DNA from: Dactylosporangium sucinum
GTDB lineage: Bacteria; Actinomycetota; Actinomycetes; Mycobacteriales; Micromonosporaceae
Reading direction: 5' to 3'
NCBI RefSeq assembly: GCF_014647515.1
Contig: NZ_BMPI01000022.1
Location: 1 to 64,000 of the forward strand
DNA: 64,000 nucleotides
Positions 43,143 through 51,765 of the stretch are shown piece after piece; positions within the stretch are counted from its first letter, which is position 1, and each line of letters begins with the position of its first letter. The notes beneath the pieces were generated by a model. It saw only the letters and a program-made list of their open reading frames with translations. It was not told the origin of the DNA and did not search any database. A program made the position numbers and the translations under genes.

Positions 43143-43775
43143 GTGGCGACGCAGACAGTGGCCGGCGCCGGGACGAAGCCGCTGCGCCGGGTGCCGGTGC
43201 AGGGGCGCAGCGTGGCGCGGGTCGGGCGGATGCTCGACGCCTGCGCCGAACTCGTCGACGAGGTCGGCTACGACGGCCTGACCACCACGTTGCTGGCGGA
43301 ACGGGCGGGGGTGGCGATCGGCTCGGTCTACCAGTTCTTCCCCGACAAGCGGGCGATCGTGCAGGCACTGACGCTGCGCAGCCTGGAGCGGTATCTCGAG
43401 CGCCTCGGCGCGCGGCTCGCCGACGAGGGCATCACCAACTGGTGGGACGCCGTCGACGCGGCGATCGACGAGTACATCGACATGCACCGCACCGTGCCGG
43501 GCTTCCGGACGCTGCACTTCGGCGACGTGGTCGACATCCACCTGCTCGACGACGAGCGCGACAACAACGACGTCATCGTCGGGCAGCTGTCCGACCTGCT
43601 CGTCGCCCGGTTCTCGATCGTCGACGCGGAGCGGCTGCAGTTCGTGCTGGCGATCGCCGTCGAGGCCGCCGACGGGCTGATCAAGCTGGCGTTCCGCCGC
43701 TCGCCGGAGGGCGACGCGCTGGTGCTCGGCGAGGCCAAGGCGCTCATCCGGGAGTACCTGCACCACCGCTTGTAA
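43143..43775 (+). CDS. TetR-family transcriptional regulator
   Basis: 210 residues. The N-terminal helix-turn-helix is LTTTLLAERAGVAIGSVYQF with the typical FFPDKRAIV continuation. The ligand domain is unassigned. Divergent from the lactone oxidase; the shared intergenic region contains TCACCC (43031-43036) and its complement GGGTGA (43060-43065) and repeated CAGTCA, weak operator candidates. The GTG start at 43143 lacks a strong ribosome-binding site. Confidence 0.9.
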   Translation: MATQTVAGAGTKPLRRVPVQGRSVARVGRMLDACAELVDEVGYDGLTTTLLAERAGVAIGSVYQFFPDKRAIVQALTLRSLERYLERLGARLADEGITNWWDAVDAAIDEYIDMHRTVPGFRTLHFGDVVDIHLLDDERDNNDVIVGQLSDLLVARFSIVDAERLQFVLAIAVEAADGLIKLAFRRSPEGDALVLGEAKALIREYLHHRL

Positions 43776-43905
43776 GACCTGCCGCGGCGGCGGGTAAAGC
43801 GTTCGAAACACGTTGTTGACAATCCCACAACGTCTGTCCGCTTTGCCCGCTGCGGCGCATACTTTTGATCGACCGGTACCCCACTTCGAGGACTGGATCT
43901 ATCAG

Positions 43906-44796
43906 ATGAGCAGGCAAAACATCGGCATCATCGGTGCTGGACGGGTAGGGGCGGTGCTCGGCGCCGCGTTCGCTCGATCCGGGCACAAGGTGATCGCCGC
44001 GGTGGGTGTATCCGCCGCCTCCAAGTCCCGTGCCGAGCTCCTCCTGCCGGGCGCTTCGCTGCTCCCCGCCGACAAGGTCGCCGCCGCTGCGGACCTCGTT
44101 CTGCTCGCGGTGCCCGACGACGCGCTCCCGGGCCTGGTCAAGGGCCTGGTCGAGACCGGCGCGCTGCGCCGCGGGCAGATCGTCGCCCACACCTCCGGCG
44201 CCCACGGCCTGGCCGTGCTCGCCCCGGTCACCGGCGTCGGCGCCGAGCCGCTCGCCCTGCACCCGGCCATGACGTTCACCGGCACCGAGGCCGACCTGGC
44301 CCGGCTGCCCGGCATCTCGTTCGGCGTCACCGCCCCCGACCACCTGCGCGAGACGGCGGCGGCCCTGGTCGCGGACCTGGGCGGCGTCGTCGAGTGGATC
44401 GCCGAGGAGCGGCGCCCGCTGTACCACGCGGCGCTCGCACACGGCGCGAACCACCTCGTCACGCTGGTGAACGAGGCGATGGACCGGCTGCGCGACGCCG
44501 GCGTGCACCGCCCCGAGCAGGTGCTCGCCCCGCTGCTGGGCGCGGCGCTCGACAACACGCTCCGCCTCGGCGACGCGGCCATCACCGGCCCGGTGTCCCG
44601 CGGCGACGCCGGTACCGTCGAGAAACACCTCCACGCGCTGGAGTCGGTGGCGCCGAGCTCCGTCCCGCCCTACCTGGCGCTTGCCCGGCGCACCGCCGAC
44701 CGGGTCATCGCCGCCGGCCGGCTGCGCCCGATCGACGCCGAGCCGCTGCTCGACGTGCTCGGCAGCCATTCGCGCGCGTCGGAGCGTGCCGCATGA
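43906..44796 (+). CDS. Rossmann-fold DUF2520 dehydrogenase-like protein
   Basis: About 296 residues. The NAD(P)-binding fold is at the N-terminus (NIGIIGAGRVGAVLGAAFA), followed by the DUF2520 all-helical C-terminal domain (HAALAHGANHLVTLVNEAMD). It resembles the ketopantoate reductase/6-phosphogluconate dehydrogenase superfamily. It overlaps panC by 4 bp and leads the panC-panD operon, as in mycobacteria (Rv3603c position), so a step in pantothenate synthesis is a reasonable guess but unproven. Confidence 0.88.
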   Translation: MSRQNIGIIGAGRVGAVLGAAFARSGHKVIAAVGVSAASKSRAELLLPGASLLPADKVAAAADLVLLAVPDDALPGLVKGLVETGALRRGQIVAHTSGAHGLAVLAPVTGVGAEPLALHPAMTFTGTEADLARLPGISFGVTAPDHLRETAAALVADLGGVVEWIAEERRPLYHAALAHGANHLVTLVNEAMDRLRDAGVHRPEQVLAPLLGAALDNTLRLGDAAITGPVSRGDAGTVEKHLHALESVAPSSVPPYLALARRTADRVIAAGRLRPIDAEPLLDVLGSHSRASERAA

Positions 44797-45617
44797 GGGT
44801 CGTCGGCACGCGCCCCGAGCTCGCCGCGGCCCGCGCCTCGTCGTCCGGCACCGTCGCCGTCGTGATGACCATGGGCGCGCTGCACGAGGGGCACGCGGCG
44901 CTGCTGCGGACGGCGCGGGCCGAGGCCGACACGGTGCTGTTGACGATCTTTGTCAACCCGCTGCAGTTCGGCCCCAACGAGGACTTCGATCGCTACCCCC
45001 GGACCATGGACGCCGATCTTGCGCTGGCGCGATCGATCGGGGTCGACGTGGCCTTCACGCCGCCGCGCGAGGTCATGTACCCGCACGGCGAGCCCGTGGT
45101 GCGGGTGAACCCCGGCCCGGCCGGCGAGCTGTACGAGGGCGCCAGCCGGCCCGGCTTCTTCCACGGCGTGCTGACCGTGGTCAACAAGCTGTTCCAGCTG
45201 ACCCGGCCCGACGTCGCCTACTTCGGCGAGAAGGACTACCAGCAGCTCGGGCTGATCCGGGCGATGGCCCGCGACTTCGACCTGCCGATCGACGTGCGGG
45301 GCGTGCCGACCGTGCGGGAGGCGGACGGGCTGGCGCTGTCCAGCCGCAACCGGTACCTCGCTCCGGCCGAGCGCTCGGCGGCGCTGACCCTCTCGCGGGC
45401 GCTGCGGGCGGGCGCTTCCGCCGCCGCCGAGGGCGCCGACGCCGTGGCCGCCGGCCTCGCCGTCTTCGCCGAGACGCCCGAGGTCAAGCTCGACTATCTC
45501 GTGCTCACCGATCCGCTGCTCGGGCCCGCCCCGGCGCACGGCCCGGCCCGGCTGCTCACGGCCGCCTGGGTCGGCGCGACCCGGCTCATCGACAACGTAG
45601 AGGTACAGCTTCCGTGA
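44793..45617 (+). CDS. panC: Pantothenate synthetase
   Basis: 274 residues. It joins pantoate and beta-alanine using ATP. HEGH (31-34) is the HIGH-type nucleotide motif, with FVNPLQFGPNEDFDRYPR, FFHGVLTVVNKLF and the KMSKS-equivalent LSSRNRYL. It starts at the ATG overlapping DUF2520 and its stop overlaps panD by 4 bp (GTGA), so the three genes are translationally coupled. Confidence 0.96.
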   Translation: MRVVGTRPELAAARASSSGTVAVVMTMGALHEGHAALLRTARAEADTVLLTIFVNPLQFGPNEDFDRYPRTMDADLALARSIGVDVAFTPPREVMYPHGEPVVRVNPGPAGELYEGASRPGFFHGVLTVVNKLFQLTRPDVAYFGEKDYQQLGLIRAMARDFDLPIDVRGVPTVREADGLALSSRNRYLAPAERSAALTLSRALRAGASAAAEGADAVAAGLAVFAETPEVKLDYLVLTDPLLGPAPAHGPARLLTAAWVGATRLIDNVEVQLP

Positions 45618-46048
45618 TCCGCACGATGCTCAAATCCAAGATCCACCGCGCCACGGTCACCCAGGCCAACCTGCACTACGTGGGCTCGGTGACCGTCGAC
45701 GAGGACCTCATGGACGCCGCCGACCTGCTGGCCGGCGAGCAGGTCGCGATCGTCGACGTGACCAACGGCGCGCGGCTGGAGACCTACGTGATCGCGGGCC
45801 CGCGCGGCTCGGGCGTCATCGGGATCAACGGCGCCGCCGCCCACCTGGTCCACCCGGGCGACCTGGTCATCCTGATCTCGTACGGGCAGTTGGACGACGC
45901 GGAGGCGCGCGTCTATGTCCCGCGCGTCGTGCACGTCGACGCCGACAACAATGTCATCGAACTTGGCCACGATCCGGCGGGCGCCGTGCCGGGTATGGTG
46001 GGTTCGCCCGTGCGCGGCGACACGGTGGGAGACCTCGCCCGGGCATAG
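45614..46048 (+). CDS. panD: Aspartate 1-decarboxylase proenzyme
   Basis: 144 residues. It makes beta-alanine for PanC. The self-processing site is Gly24-Ser25 in HYVGSVTVD, exactly at the family position; cleavage yields the pyruvoyl cofactor. Lys9 (MLKSKIHRA) is also conserved. The GTG start overlaps the panC stop. Confidence 0.97.
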   Translation: MIRTMLKSKIHRATVTQANLHYVGSVTVDEDLMDAADLLAGEQVAIVDVTNGARLETYVIAGPRGSGVIGINGAAAHLVHPGDLVILISYGQLDDAEARVYVPRVVHVDADNNVIELGHDPAGAVPGMVGSPVRGDTVGDLARA

Positions 46049-46065
46049 AACCTGGGGAGGTCGGC

Positions 46066-46980
46066 GTGCGGCGCGCGCTCGCGGTGCTGAGCGTGGTCTT
46101 GCTGCTGTCCGCCTGCGGCCCGCCGCCCCCGCCCGCCGGCACCGACGCTGACCTCGTCGACGGCTGGCCGATGCTGCCGGCCGCGGCGCTCGTGGCGCCG
46201 GTCGCGCCGGCCTGTTTCCAGCTGCCCGCGGGCGGCGCGGCCGGCGACGTCAGCCGCTGGCCCGACCCGGTGGACTGCGCCGAGCCGCACCAGGTCGAGC
46301 TGGTCAGCGTCGGGCAGTTCACGGGCGCCGAGGCCGACCGGCCCACCCCGCCGGCCAGCGGCGGACCGGGGCTGAAGGCCGCCCACGCGAAGTGCTCCGT
46401 CGACGCCAACGCGCTGCTCGGGGCCGACTGGCGGCTCGGGCGCCTTTCGCTGAGCGTCGGCCTGCCGTCGCCGCTGCTGTGGGATGCGGGCGCCCGGTGG
46501 TACCGCTGCAATCTCCAGACCCTCGAAGACCTCGACCGCTTCACGCCGGTGACCAGGTCCGGCTCGCTCCGCGGCGCGCTGCGGCCGGGCGGGGACCTGC
46601 TCATCGGCTGCGTGACGGTGACCCAGCCGGCCGGGGGCAAGTCCGGTGAGATCGACCGCATCCGGCCGGCGCGCTGTGACCAGCCGCACGAGGCGGAGCT
46701 CGCCGGGCTGTTCGAGCCGCCCGACGGGCCCTATCCGCCCGCGCCGGACACGCGGCGTGACGTGAACCTCGCCGGCTGCCGCCCGGTCGTGGCCCGGTTC
46801 GCCGGGGTGCCCGACGACGCCAACTTCCGCTCACGTACCGGTCTGATCACAATGCCGTTCGACAAGGCGGCATGGGAGCTCGGCAACCGCGCCGTCCGGT
46901 GCTTCGTGTGGCCGCCCAAACCCGTTGCCACCTCGCTGAAGGGGGCAGGGACGAAGGCGTTGCCGATCACTACCGCCTGA
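46066..46980 (+). CDS. Septum formation family lipoprotein, paralogue 1
   Basis: 304 residues. Lipobox LLLSACGPP. Two septum-formation-type (PF13845-like) modules follow, each with conserved Cys and a C-x2-PH(Q/E) pattern (PVDCAEPHQVELVSVGQF; ARCDQPHEAELAGLF). Anchored outside the membrane; role undefined. First of four tandem paralogues. A GTG start 17 bp after panD suggests possible read-through from the pan operon. Confidence 0.82.
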   Translation: MRRALAVLSVVLLLSACGPPPPPAGTDADLVDGWPMLPAAALVAPVAPACFQLPAGGAAGDVSRWPDPVDCAEPHQVELVSVGQFTGAEADRPTPPASGGPGLKAAHAKCSVDANALLGADWRLGRLSLSVGLPSPLLWDAGARWYRCNLQTLEDLDRFTPVTRSGSLRGALRPGGDLLIGCVTVTQPAGGKSGEIDRIRPARCDQPHEAELAGLFEPPDGPYPPAPDTRRDVNLAGCRPVVARFAGVPDDANFRSRTGLITMPFDKAAWELGNRAVRCFVWPPKPVATSLKGAGTKALPITTA

Positions 46981-47061
46981 CCTGTCGCCGGGTTGCTTCG
47001 GACATTTATGGTTGGCACACTGCACCGGCGTTCCGTGCGCTCGGGGGAGGGGACAACGAAG

Positions 47062-47973
47062 ATGACGCGTTTCCGGCGACTCATTCCGGCACTGGTGCCG
47101 GCCGTCGCGGTGTTCTTGCTCGCCGCCTGTGGCACCCCGGCCGGGGTCGACAAGGACCTGACCGACGACTGGAAGATGCTGGACGCCGCGAAGATCCCGT
47201 CACCGCCCGTGAACAAGTGCTACAACACGAGCGTCAGCTACTACGCGCACGACACCACGACGATCTTCTCGTTCACGCCGGTGGAGGCGTGCACCAGCGC
47301 GCACGCCAGCGAGACGTTCTTCGTCGGCGAGCTCACCGGCAGCGCGGCGACGGGCTCGACCCCGCCCAAGGGCGCCGCCCTCAACGACGCCTGGCAGAAG
47401 TGCGCCAAGGAGGCCGAGAGCTTCCTCGGCGGCGACTACCACGACGCCCGGCTCGCGCTGCTCGTGCTCGCCCCGTCGGCAGCGCACTGGGCCGCCGGCG
47501 CCCGCTACTTCCGCTGCGACCTCGCCGAGGTGGCCAGCGACGGCAACAAGCCGGTGAGCCGCAACAGCTCGCTCGAGGACGGGCTGCGCGGCGACAAGCC
47601 GATCGCGCTGACCTGCATGCAGGAGACCTACGAGGCCGACGGCAAGACCTGGCTCGACTACAACGTGACCTCGTGCACCAACGTCCACAACATGGAGTAC
47701 GTCGGCACCTACACCTCCGGTGAGCGGGCCTTCCCGACGAACTCCGAGGAGCGCCGCACCGCGATGCGGCCCGGTTGCGAGGCCATCGGCGCGAAGTACC
47801 TCGGGATGAGCACGTCGACGCTGGTCAACCACCAGCAGCTCGGCATCGGCTTCTGGCTCGTGGACGAGGAGGCATGGCTGCGCGGCGACCGCTCGGCCCG
47901 CTGCTACGCGATGCTCTTCGACAAGCTGACGACCACCAAGTCCGTGAAGGGCCTCGCCGGCGGCAAGGTGTAG
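47062..47973 (+). CDS. Septum formation family lipoprotein, paralogue 2
   Basis: 303 residues. Lipobox FLLAACGTP after a typical signal peptide. It shares with its neighbours the opening VDKDLTDDWKML, the C...HASETFFVGELTG block, RYFRCDLAEV and the terminal SARCYAMLFDKL. The ATG at 47062 follows GGGGAGGGG. Six bp before the next paralogue, so the two are co-transcribed. Confidence 0.84.
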   Translation: MTRFRRLIPALVPAVAVFLLAACGTPAGVDKDLTDDWKMLDAAKIPSPPVNKCYNTSVSYYAHDTTTIFSFTPVEACTSAHASETFFVGELTGSAATGSTPPKGAALNDAWQKCAKEAESFLGGDYHDARLALLVLAPSAAHWAAGARYFRCDLAEVASDGNKPVSRNSSLEDGLRGDKPIALTCMQETYEADGKTWLDYNVTSCTNVHNMEYVGTYTSGERAFPTNSEERRTAMRPGCEAIGAKYLGMSTSTLVNHQQLGIGFWLVDEEAWLRGDRSARCYAMLFDKLTTTKSVKGLAGGKV

Positions 47974-47978
47974 CTGGG

Positions 47979-48869
47979 ATGAAGCGGTGGCAGGCGGGCC
48001 TGTCGCTGGCCCTGGTGCTGTTCGTCGCGGCCTGCGGGCGGCCCGCCGGCACCGACGGTGACCTGGTCGACGACTGGCCCGCGCTGGGCAAGCCCGGCGT
48101 GCCGGTGCCGACCGTCGGCCAGTGCTGGACGGGTGCGTCGTCGGCGGAGAAGCTCGAGCCGGGGTCGGGCATGAAGCCGGTCGACTGCGCGGCCGATCAC
48201 GCCAGCGAGACCTTCCACGTCGGCACGTTCACCGGCACCACCGCGCAGGGCTCGGCCCCGCCGGCCGGGGCGCAGCTGGCCGAGGCCTACACCACCTGCG
48301 ACCGGCAGGCGAAGTCGTTCCTCGACGGCGACTGGCACGACGGCCGCCTGGTCCTGCGGGTGTTCCCGCCGACCGGGGCCGAGTGGCGCGGCGAGGCCCG
48401 GTTCTTCCGCTGCGACCTGATCGAGGTCAGCGACGACAACGGCACCCTCTTCACCCGGAAGTCCTCGTTGAAGGACACGCTGGACGGCAGCCGGCCGATC
48501 GCGCTGGGCTGCGTCCAGGTGAAGACCGACAGCGACGGCTTCATCGACGACTTCGTGCCGATCACGTGCGAGCAGCAGCACAACGGCGAGTACGCGGGGA
48601 CGTTCTACTCGCCCGATGCCCGGCCGTATCCGTCCGACACCGGTGCCCGCCGGGCGCTGCTGCAGCCCGGGTGCAAGGCGCTGGTGGCGAAGTTCCTCGG
48701 GGTGACCGAGGCGCAGTTCGACACCAACCAGCAGCTGAGCTTCGCCTGGTCGACGGCGCAGCAGGCGCGGTGGGAGTACGGGGACCGGTCGGCCCGCTGC
48801 TACCTGATGCTCGAGGGCAAGCTGTCGGTGGCCCGCTCGCTGAAGGGCAACGCCAACAAACCAATCTGA
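47979..48869 (+). CDS. Septum formation family lipoprotein, paralogue 3
   Basis: 296 residues. Lipobox VAACGRP. Clearly the closest relative of paralogue 2: DCAADHASETFHVGTFTG, RFFRCDLIEVSDDNG, CEQQHNGEYAGTFYSP, SARCYLMLEGKL. About eight Cys residues are shared, consistent with several disulfides outside the cell. Followed by a long palindrome. Confidence 0.85.
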   Translation: MKRWQAGLSLALVLFVAACGRPAGTDGDLVDDWPALGKPGVPVPTVGQCWTGASSAEKLEPGSGMKPVDCAADHASETFHVGTFTGTTAQGSAPPAGAQLAEAYTTCDRQAKSFLDGDWHDGRLVLRVFPPTGAEWRGEARFFRCDLIEVSDDNGTLFTRKSSLKDTLDGSRPIALGCVQVKTDSDGFIDDFVPITCEQQHNGEYAGTFYSPDARPYPSDTGARRALLQPGCKALVAKFLGVTEAQFDTNQQLSFAWSTAQQARWEYGDRSARCYLMLEGKLSVARSLKGNANKPI

Positions 48870-48893
48870 TGCCTGCTCACGCGCCCGTTTCGT

Positions 48894-48974
48894 CGCGTCG
48901 ATCTTGCACTTGTGGTGCCCGGACTGCCCTGAAATTTGGTGACATTTCCGAACCACAACTGCAAGATCGACGCG
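48894..48974. repeat. Long palindromic element, family C, 23-bp arms
   Basis: Positions 48894-48916 and 48952-48974 are reverse complements with one mismatch in 23; the arm begins CGCGTCGATCTTGCA and ends TTGTGGT. The 35-bp centre is AT-richer and not palindromic. It lies between paralogues 3 and 4. No T-run follows. Arm sequence is unrelated to the other palindromes in the window. Confidence 0.85.
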
Positions 48975-49026
48975 GGTGTCGGGTGGTGCTGGCTTGTTAC
49001 TCGCGGGTAGGGCACACTGCTTGCTC

Positions 49027-49893
49027 ATGAAGCAGCGGGTGGTGCTCATCACGGTCGTGGTGGTGTTGCTGGCGGGCGGGGCGTACTGGATCTTTCACGA
49101 CCGGGGGCGCGACATCCCCACCACGCCGCCGGCCGGGGCGCCCGCCGTCGGGTCGTGCTGGACGGTCGATCCCGCCGCCGCCCAGGGCGCCTTCCCGTGG
49201 CCCGGCAGCGCCGTGGACTGCGCCGGCGAGCACACCGTCGAGGTGTTCCACGTCGACCAGGTCAGCGAGGACCTCCTGCACCGGTACGACAAGGCGCGCG
49301 GCGAGGACGTGAAGCTCACCGAGAACCTGCTGTACGCGCAGGCCCGCCGCGCCTGTCTCGTCCAGGGGCCGATCTTCCTCGGCGGCGGGTGGCACGAGAA
49401 CCGGGTCCAGATCGTCGCCTCCTGGATCAAGCCGGCCGGCGACGGGTTCTTCGCCTGCGGCGTCGCGGAGGTCAGCGGGCCGACCGCCGACGAGTACGTG
49501 ACGCGGAAGGCGTCGCTCAAGGGGGCGTTGAAGGCCGCCGATCTCGCGATCGCCTGCCTGAGGCGCAACGGGGAGCAGTTGCGGTACGTGGGATGCGGCG
49601 AGGCGCACGACGGGGAGTACTCCGGGGTCTACACCATCACGCCGCCCGAGGCGCCCTTCGACGAGACCGCCGTGCGTTCTGCCAGCGCCAAGGGGTGCAC
49701 CACGCTCGGGCTGCACTACCTCGGGCTGCCCGAGGACGGGACCAGGGAGGACCTGGCGCCGGGGTCGGTGGGGCCGAAGACGGCCTCGGAGTGGCTGGGC
49801 AGCGACCAGGCCTTCACGTGCTACCTGATGAGCGCGAAGCCGCTGAAGGCGACGGTCAAGGGACTCGGCCTGGCGCCGCTGCCGCTCGCCTGA
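49027..49893 (+). CDS. Septum formation family membrane protein, paralogue 4
   Basis: 288 residues. Unlike the first three it has no lipobox but an N-terminal anchor helix (VVLITVVVVLLAGGAYWIF). The outer domain keeps the family pattern: VGSCWTVD, VDCAGEHTVEVFHVDQV, FFACGVAEVSG, YVGCGEAHDGEYSGVYTI, AFTCYLM. The most divergent member and separated from the others by a palindrome. A 231-bp gap to nadB holds nothing I can support. Confidence 0.82.
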   Translation: MKQRVVLITVVVVLLAGGAYWIFHDRGRDIPTTPPAGAPAVGSCWTVDPAAAQGAFPWPGSAVDCAGEHTVEVFHVDQVSEDLLHRYDKARGEDVKLTENLLYAQARRACLVQGPIFLGGGWHENRVQIVASWIKPAGDGFFACGVAEVSGPTADEYVTRKASLKGALKAADLAIACLRRNGEQLRYVGCGEAHDGEYSGVYTITPPEAPFDETAVRSASAKGCTTLGLHYLGLPEDGTREDLAPGSVGPKTASEWLGSDQAFTCYLMSAKPLKATVKGLGLAPLPLA

Positions 49894-50124
49894 GGCAGGG
49901 GGTGTGTCGCTGCCGGGTCAGGTGCGCGGCGGGGTCGGCCGGCAGCCCGGCCGCGAGCGTGGCTCGGCGTAGGGCGGTGGGCCGGCGCGGCGCTAGCCCT
50001 CCGGGTCCCGCGGAGCGCGGCCCCGCGGGCCGGGGTGGCGGCGGGGTGAGGTGTGGGGTGGGTCGGGCGGCCGGGGGTGGCGGCGCAGGGCGACGATTAT
50101 CACGGTCCGGCGAACGGAGGGGTG

Positions 50125-51765
50125 ATGTTGACTGTAGGGATGACATTGCCGAGCGTGCCGCGTCGCCTTGCCGGGCCTCAGCCCGGGTGGGCGGAGCCGA
50201 CCGACGTCGTGGTCATCGGGTCCGGGGTCGCCGGGCTGACCGCCGCGCTGCACCTGCGCGAGGCCGGGCTCCACGTCACCGTCGTCACCAAGGTGAACAT
50301 CGATGACGGGTCGACCCGGTGGGCGCAGGGTGGGATCGCCGCCGTGCTCGATCCGGTCGACACGCCCGAGGCGCACGCGCAGGACACGCTCGTCGCGGGC
50401 GTCGGGCTGTGCGATCCGGCGGCCGTCGACGTGCTGGTCCGGGAAGGGCCGACGCGGGTGCGGGAGCTCATCCGCTGGGGGGCGGAGTTCGACCGGCACA
50501 CCGACGGGTCGCTCATGCTGACCCGCGAGGGCGGCCACCACGCGAACCGGATCATCCACGCTGGTGGCGATGCGACGGGCGCCGAGGTACAACGGGCGCT
50601 GCATGCTGCCGTGCACCGGGATCCGTGGATCCGGCTGATCGAGCACGCCCTGGTGCTCGACCTGCTGACCGACGCCGACGGGCGGGCCTGCGGGGTGACC
50701 CTGCACGTGCTCGGCGAGGGTGCCGAGGACGGCGTCGGGGCGGTGCTCGCGCGGGCCGTGGTGCTGGCGACCGGCGGCATGGGGCAGATCTTCGCCGCGA
50801 CCACCAACCCGATCGTGTCCACCGGCGACGGGGTCGCGCTCGCGCTGCGGGCCGGGGCGACGGTGACCGACGTCGAGTTCGTGCAGTTCCACCCGACGGC
50901 GCTCGCGCTGAACAACCGCGACTCGCAGCAGCCGCTCGTCAGCGAGGCGCTGCGGGGCGAGGGGGCGTACCTGCGCGACGGCGACGGCAACCGGTTCATG
51001 GTCGGCAAGCACGAGCTGGCCGAGCTGGCGCCGCGTGACATCGTCGCCAAGGGTATCTACCGGGTCATGCGCGCCGAGGGCACCGCCAACGTCTGGCTCG
51101 ACGCGCGCCACCTGGGCCGGGAGTTCCTGGAGGGGCGCTTCCCGACGATCGTCGCGTCGTGCCGCGCCGCCGGCGTCGACCCGGTCGTCGACCTGATCCC
51201 GGTGTCGCCGGCCGCCCACTACGCCTCCGGCGGGGTGCGCACCGACCTGCGCGGCCGGACCTCGATCCGCGGGCTGTACGCGTGCGGCGAGGTCGCCTGC
51301 ACCGGCGTCCACGGCGCCAACCGCCTGGCGTCGAACTCGCTGCTGGAGGGCCTCGTCTTCGCCCGCCGCATCGCCGAGGACGTCGCCCGCGACCTGCCGC
51401 CGCAGGCCGAGCCGCAGTCCGTGGAGCTGCCGGCGTGGTCGGCCGATCCGGCGATCCGCCGGCCCCTGCAGTCCGCCATGTCGGCGCACGCTTCGGTACT
51501 GCGGAGTGCCGAGTCCCTGGACCAGGCCGCCCAGGCGCTCACCAAGCTCTCGCTCGACCGCTCGACCCCGCACGTCGCCGCCTGGGAGGCGACGAACCTG
51601 CTGACCGTGGCCGGCGCGCTCGTCGGCGCGGCGGCGCAACGGCACGAGACCCGCGGCTGCCACTGGCGCGAGGATTATCCCGACGCCAGCGAGGTGTTCC
51701 GGGGGCACTTCCTCGCCGCCCTCGACGACGCCGGCGCCCTGACCGAGACCTGGGAGGAAGCGTGA
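50125..51765 (+). CDS. nadB: L-aspartate oxidase
   Basis: About 546 residues. This FAD flavoprotein oxidises aspartate to iminoaspartate, the first step of de novo NAD synthesis. Motifs are VVVIGSGVAGLTAALHL (dinucleotide fold), TRWAQGGIAAV, the active-site FHPTAL, and GLYACGEVACTGVHGANRLA. The ATG at 50125 follows GGAGGGG. Its stop overlaps nadC (GTGA). Quinolinate synthase nadA is not next to it and must lie elsewhere. Confidence 0.96.
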   Translation: MLTVGMTLPSVPRRLAGPQPGWAEPTDVVVIGSGVAGLTAALHLREAGLHVTVVTKVNIDDGSTRWAQGGIAAVLDPVDTPEAHAQDTLVAGVGLCDPAAVDVLVREGPTRVRELIRWGAEFDRHTDGSLMLTREGGHHANRIIHAGGDATGAEVQRALHAAVHRDPWIRLIEHALVLDLLTDADGRACGVTLHVLGEGAEDGVGAVLARAVVLATGGMGQIFAATTNPIVSTGDGVALALRAGATVTDVEFVQFHPTALALNNRDSQQPLVSEALRGEGAYLRDGDGNRFMVGKHELAELAPRDIVAKGIYRVMRAEGTANVWLDARHLGREFLEGRFPTIVASCRAAGVDPVVDLIPVSPAAHYASGGVRTDLRGRTSIRGLYACGEVACTGVHGANRLASNSLLEGLVFARRIAEDVARDLPPQAEPQSVELPAWSADPAIRRPLQSAMSAHASVLRSAESLDQAAQALTKLSLDRSTPHVAAWEATNLLTVAGALVGAAAQRHETRGCHWREDYPDASEVFRGHFLAALDDAGALTETWEEA

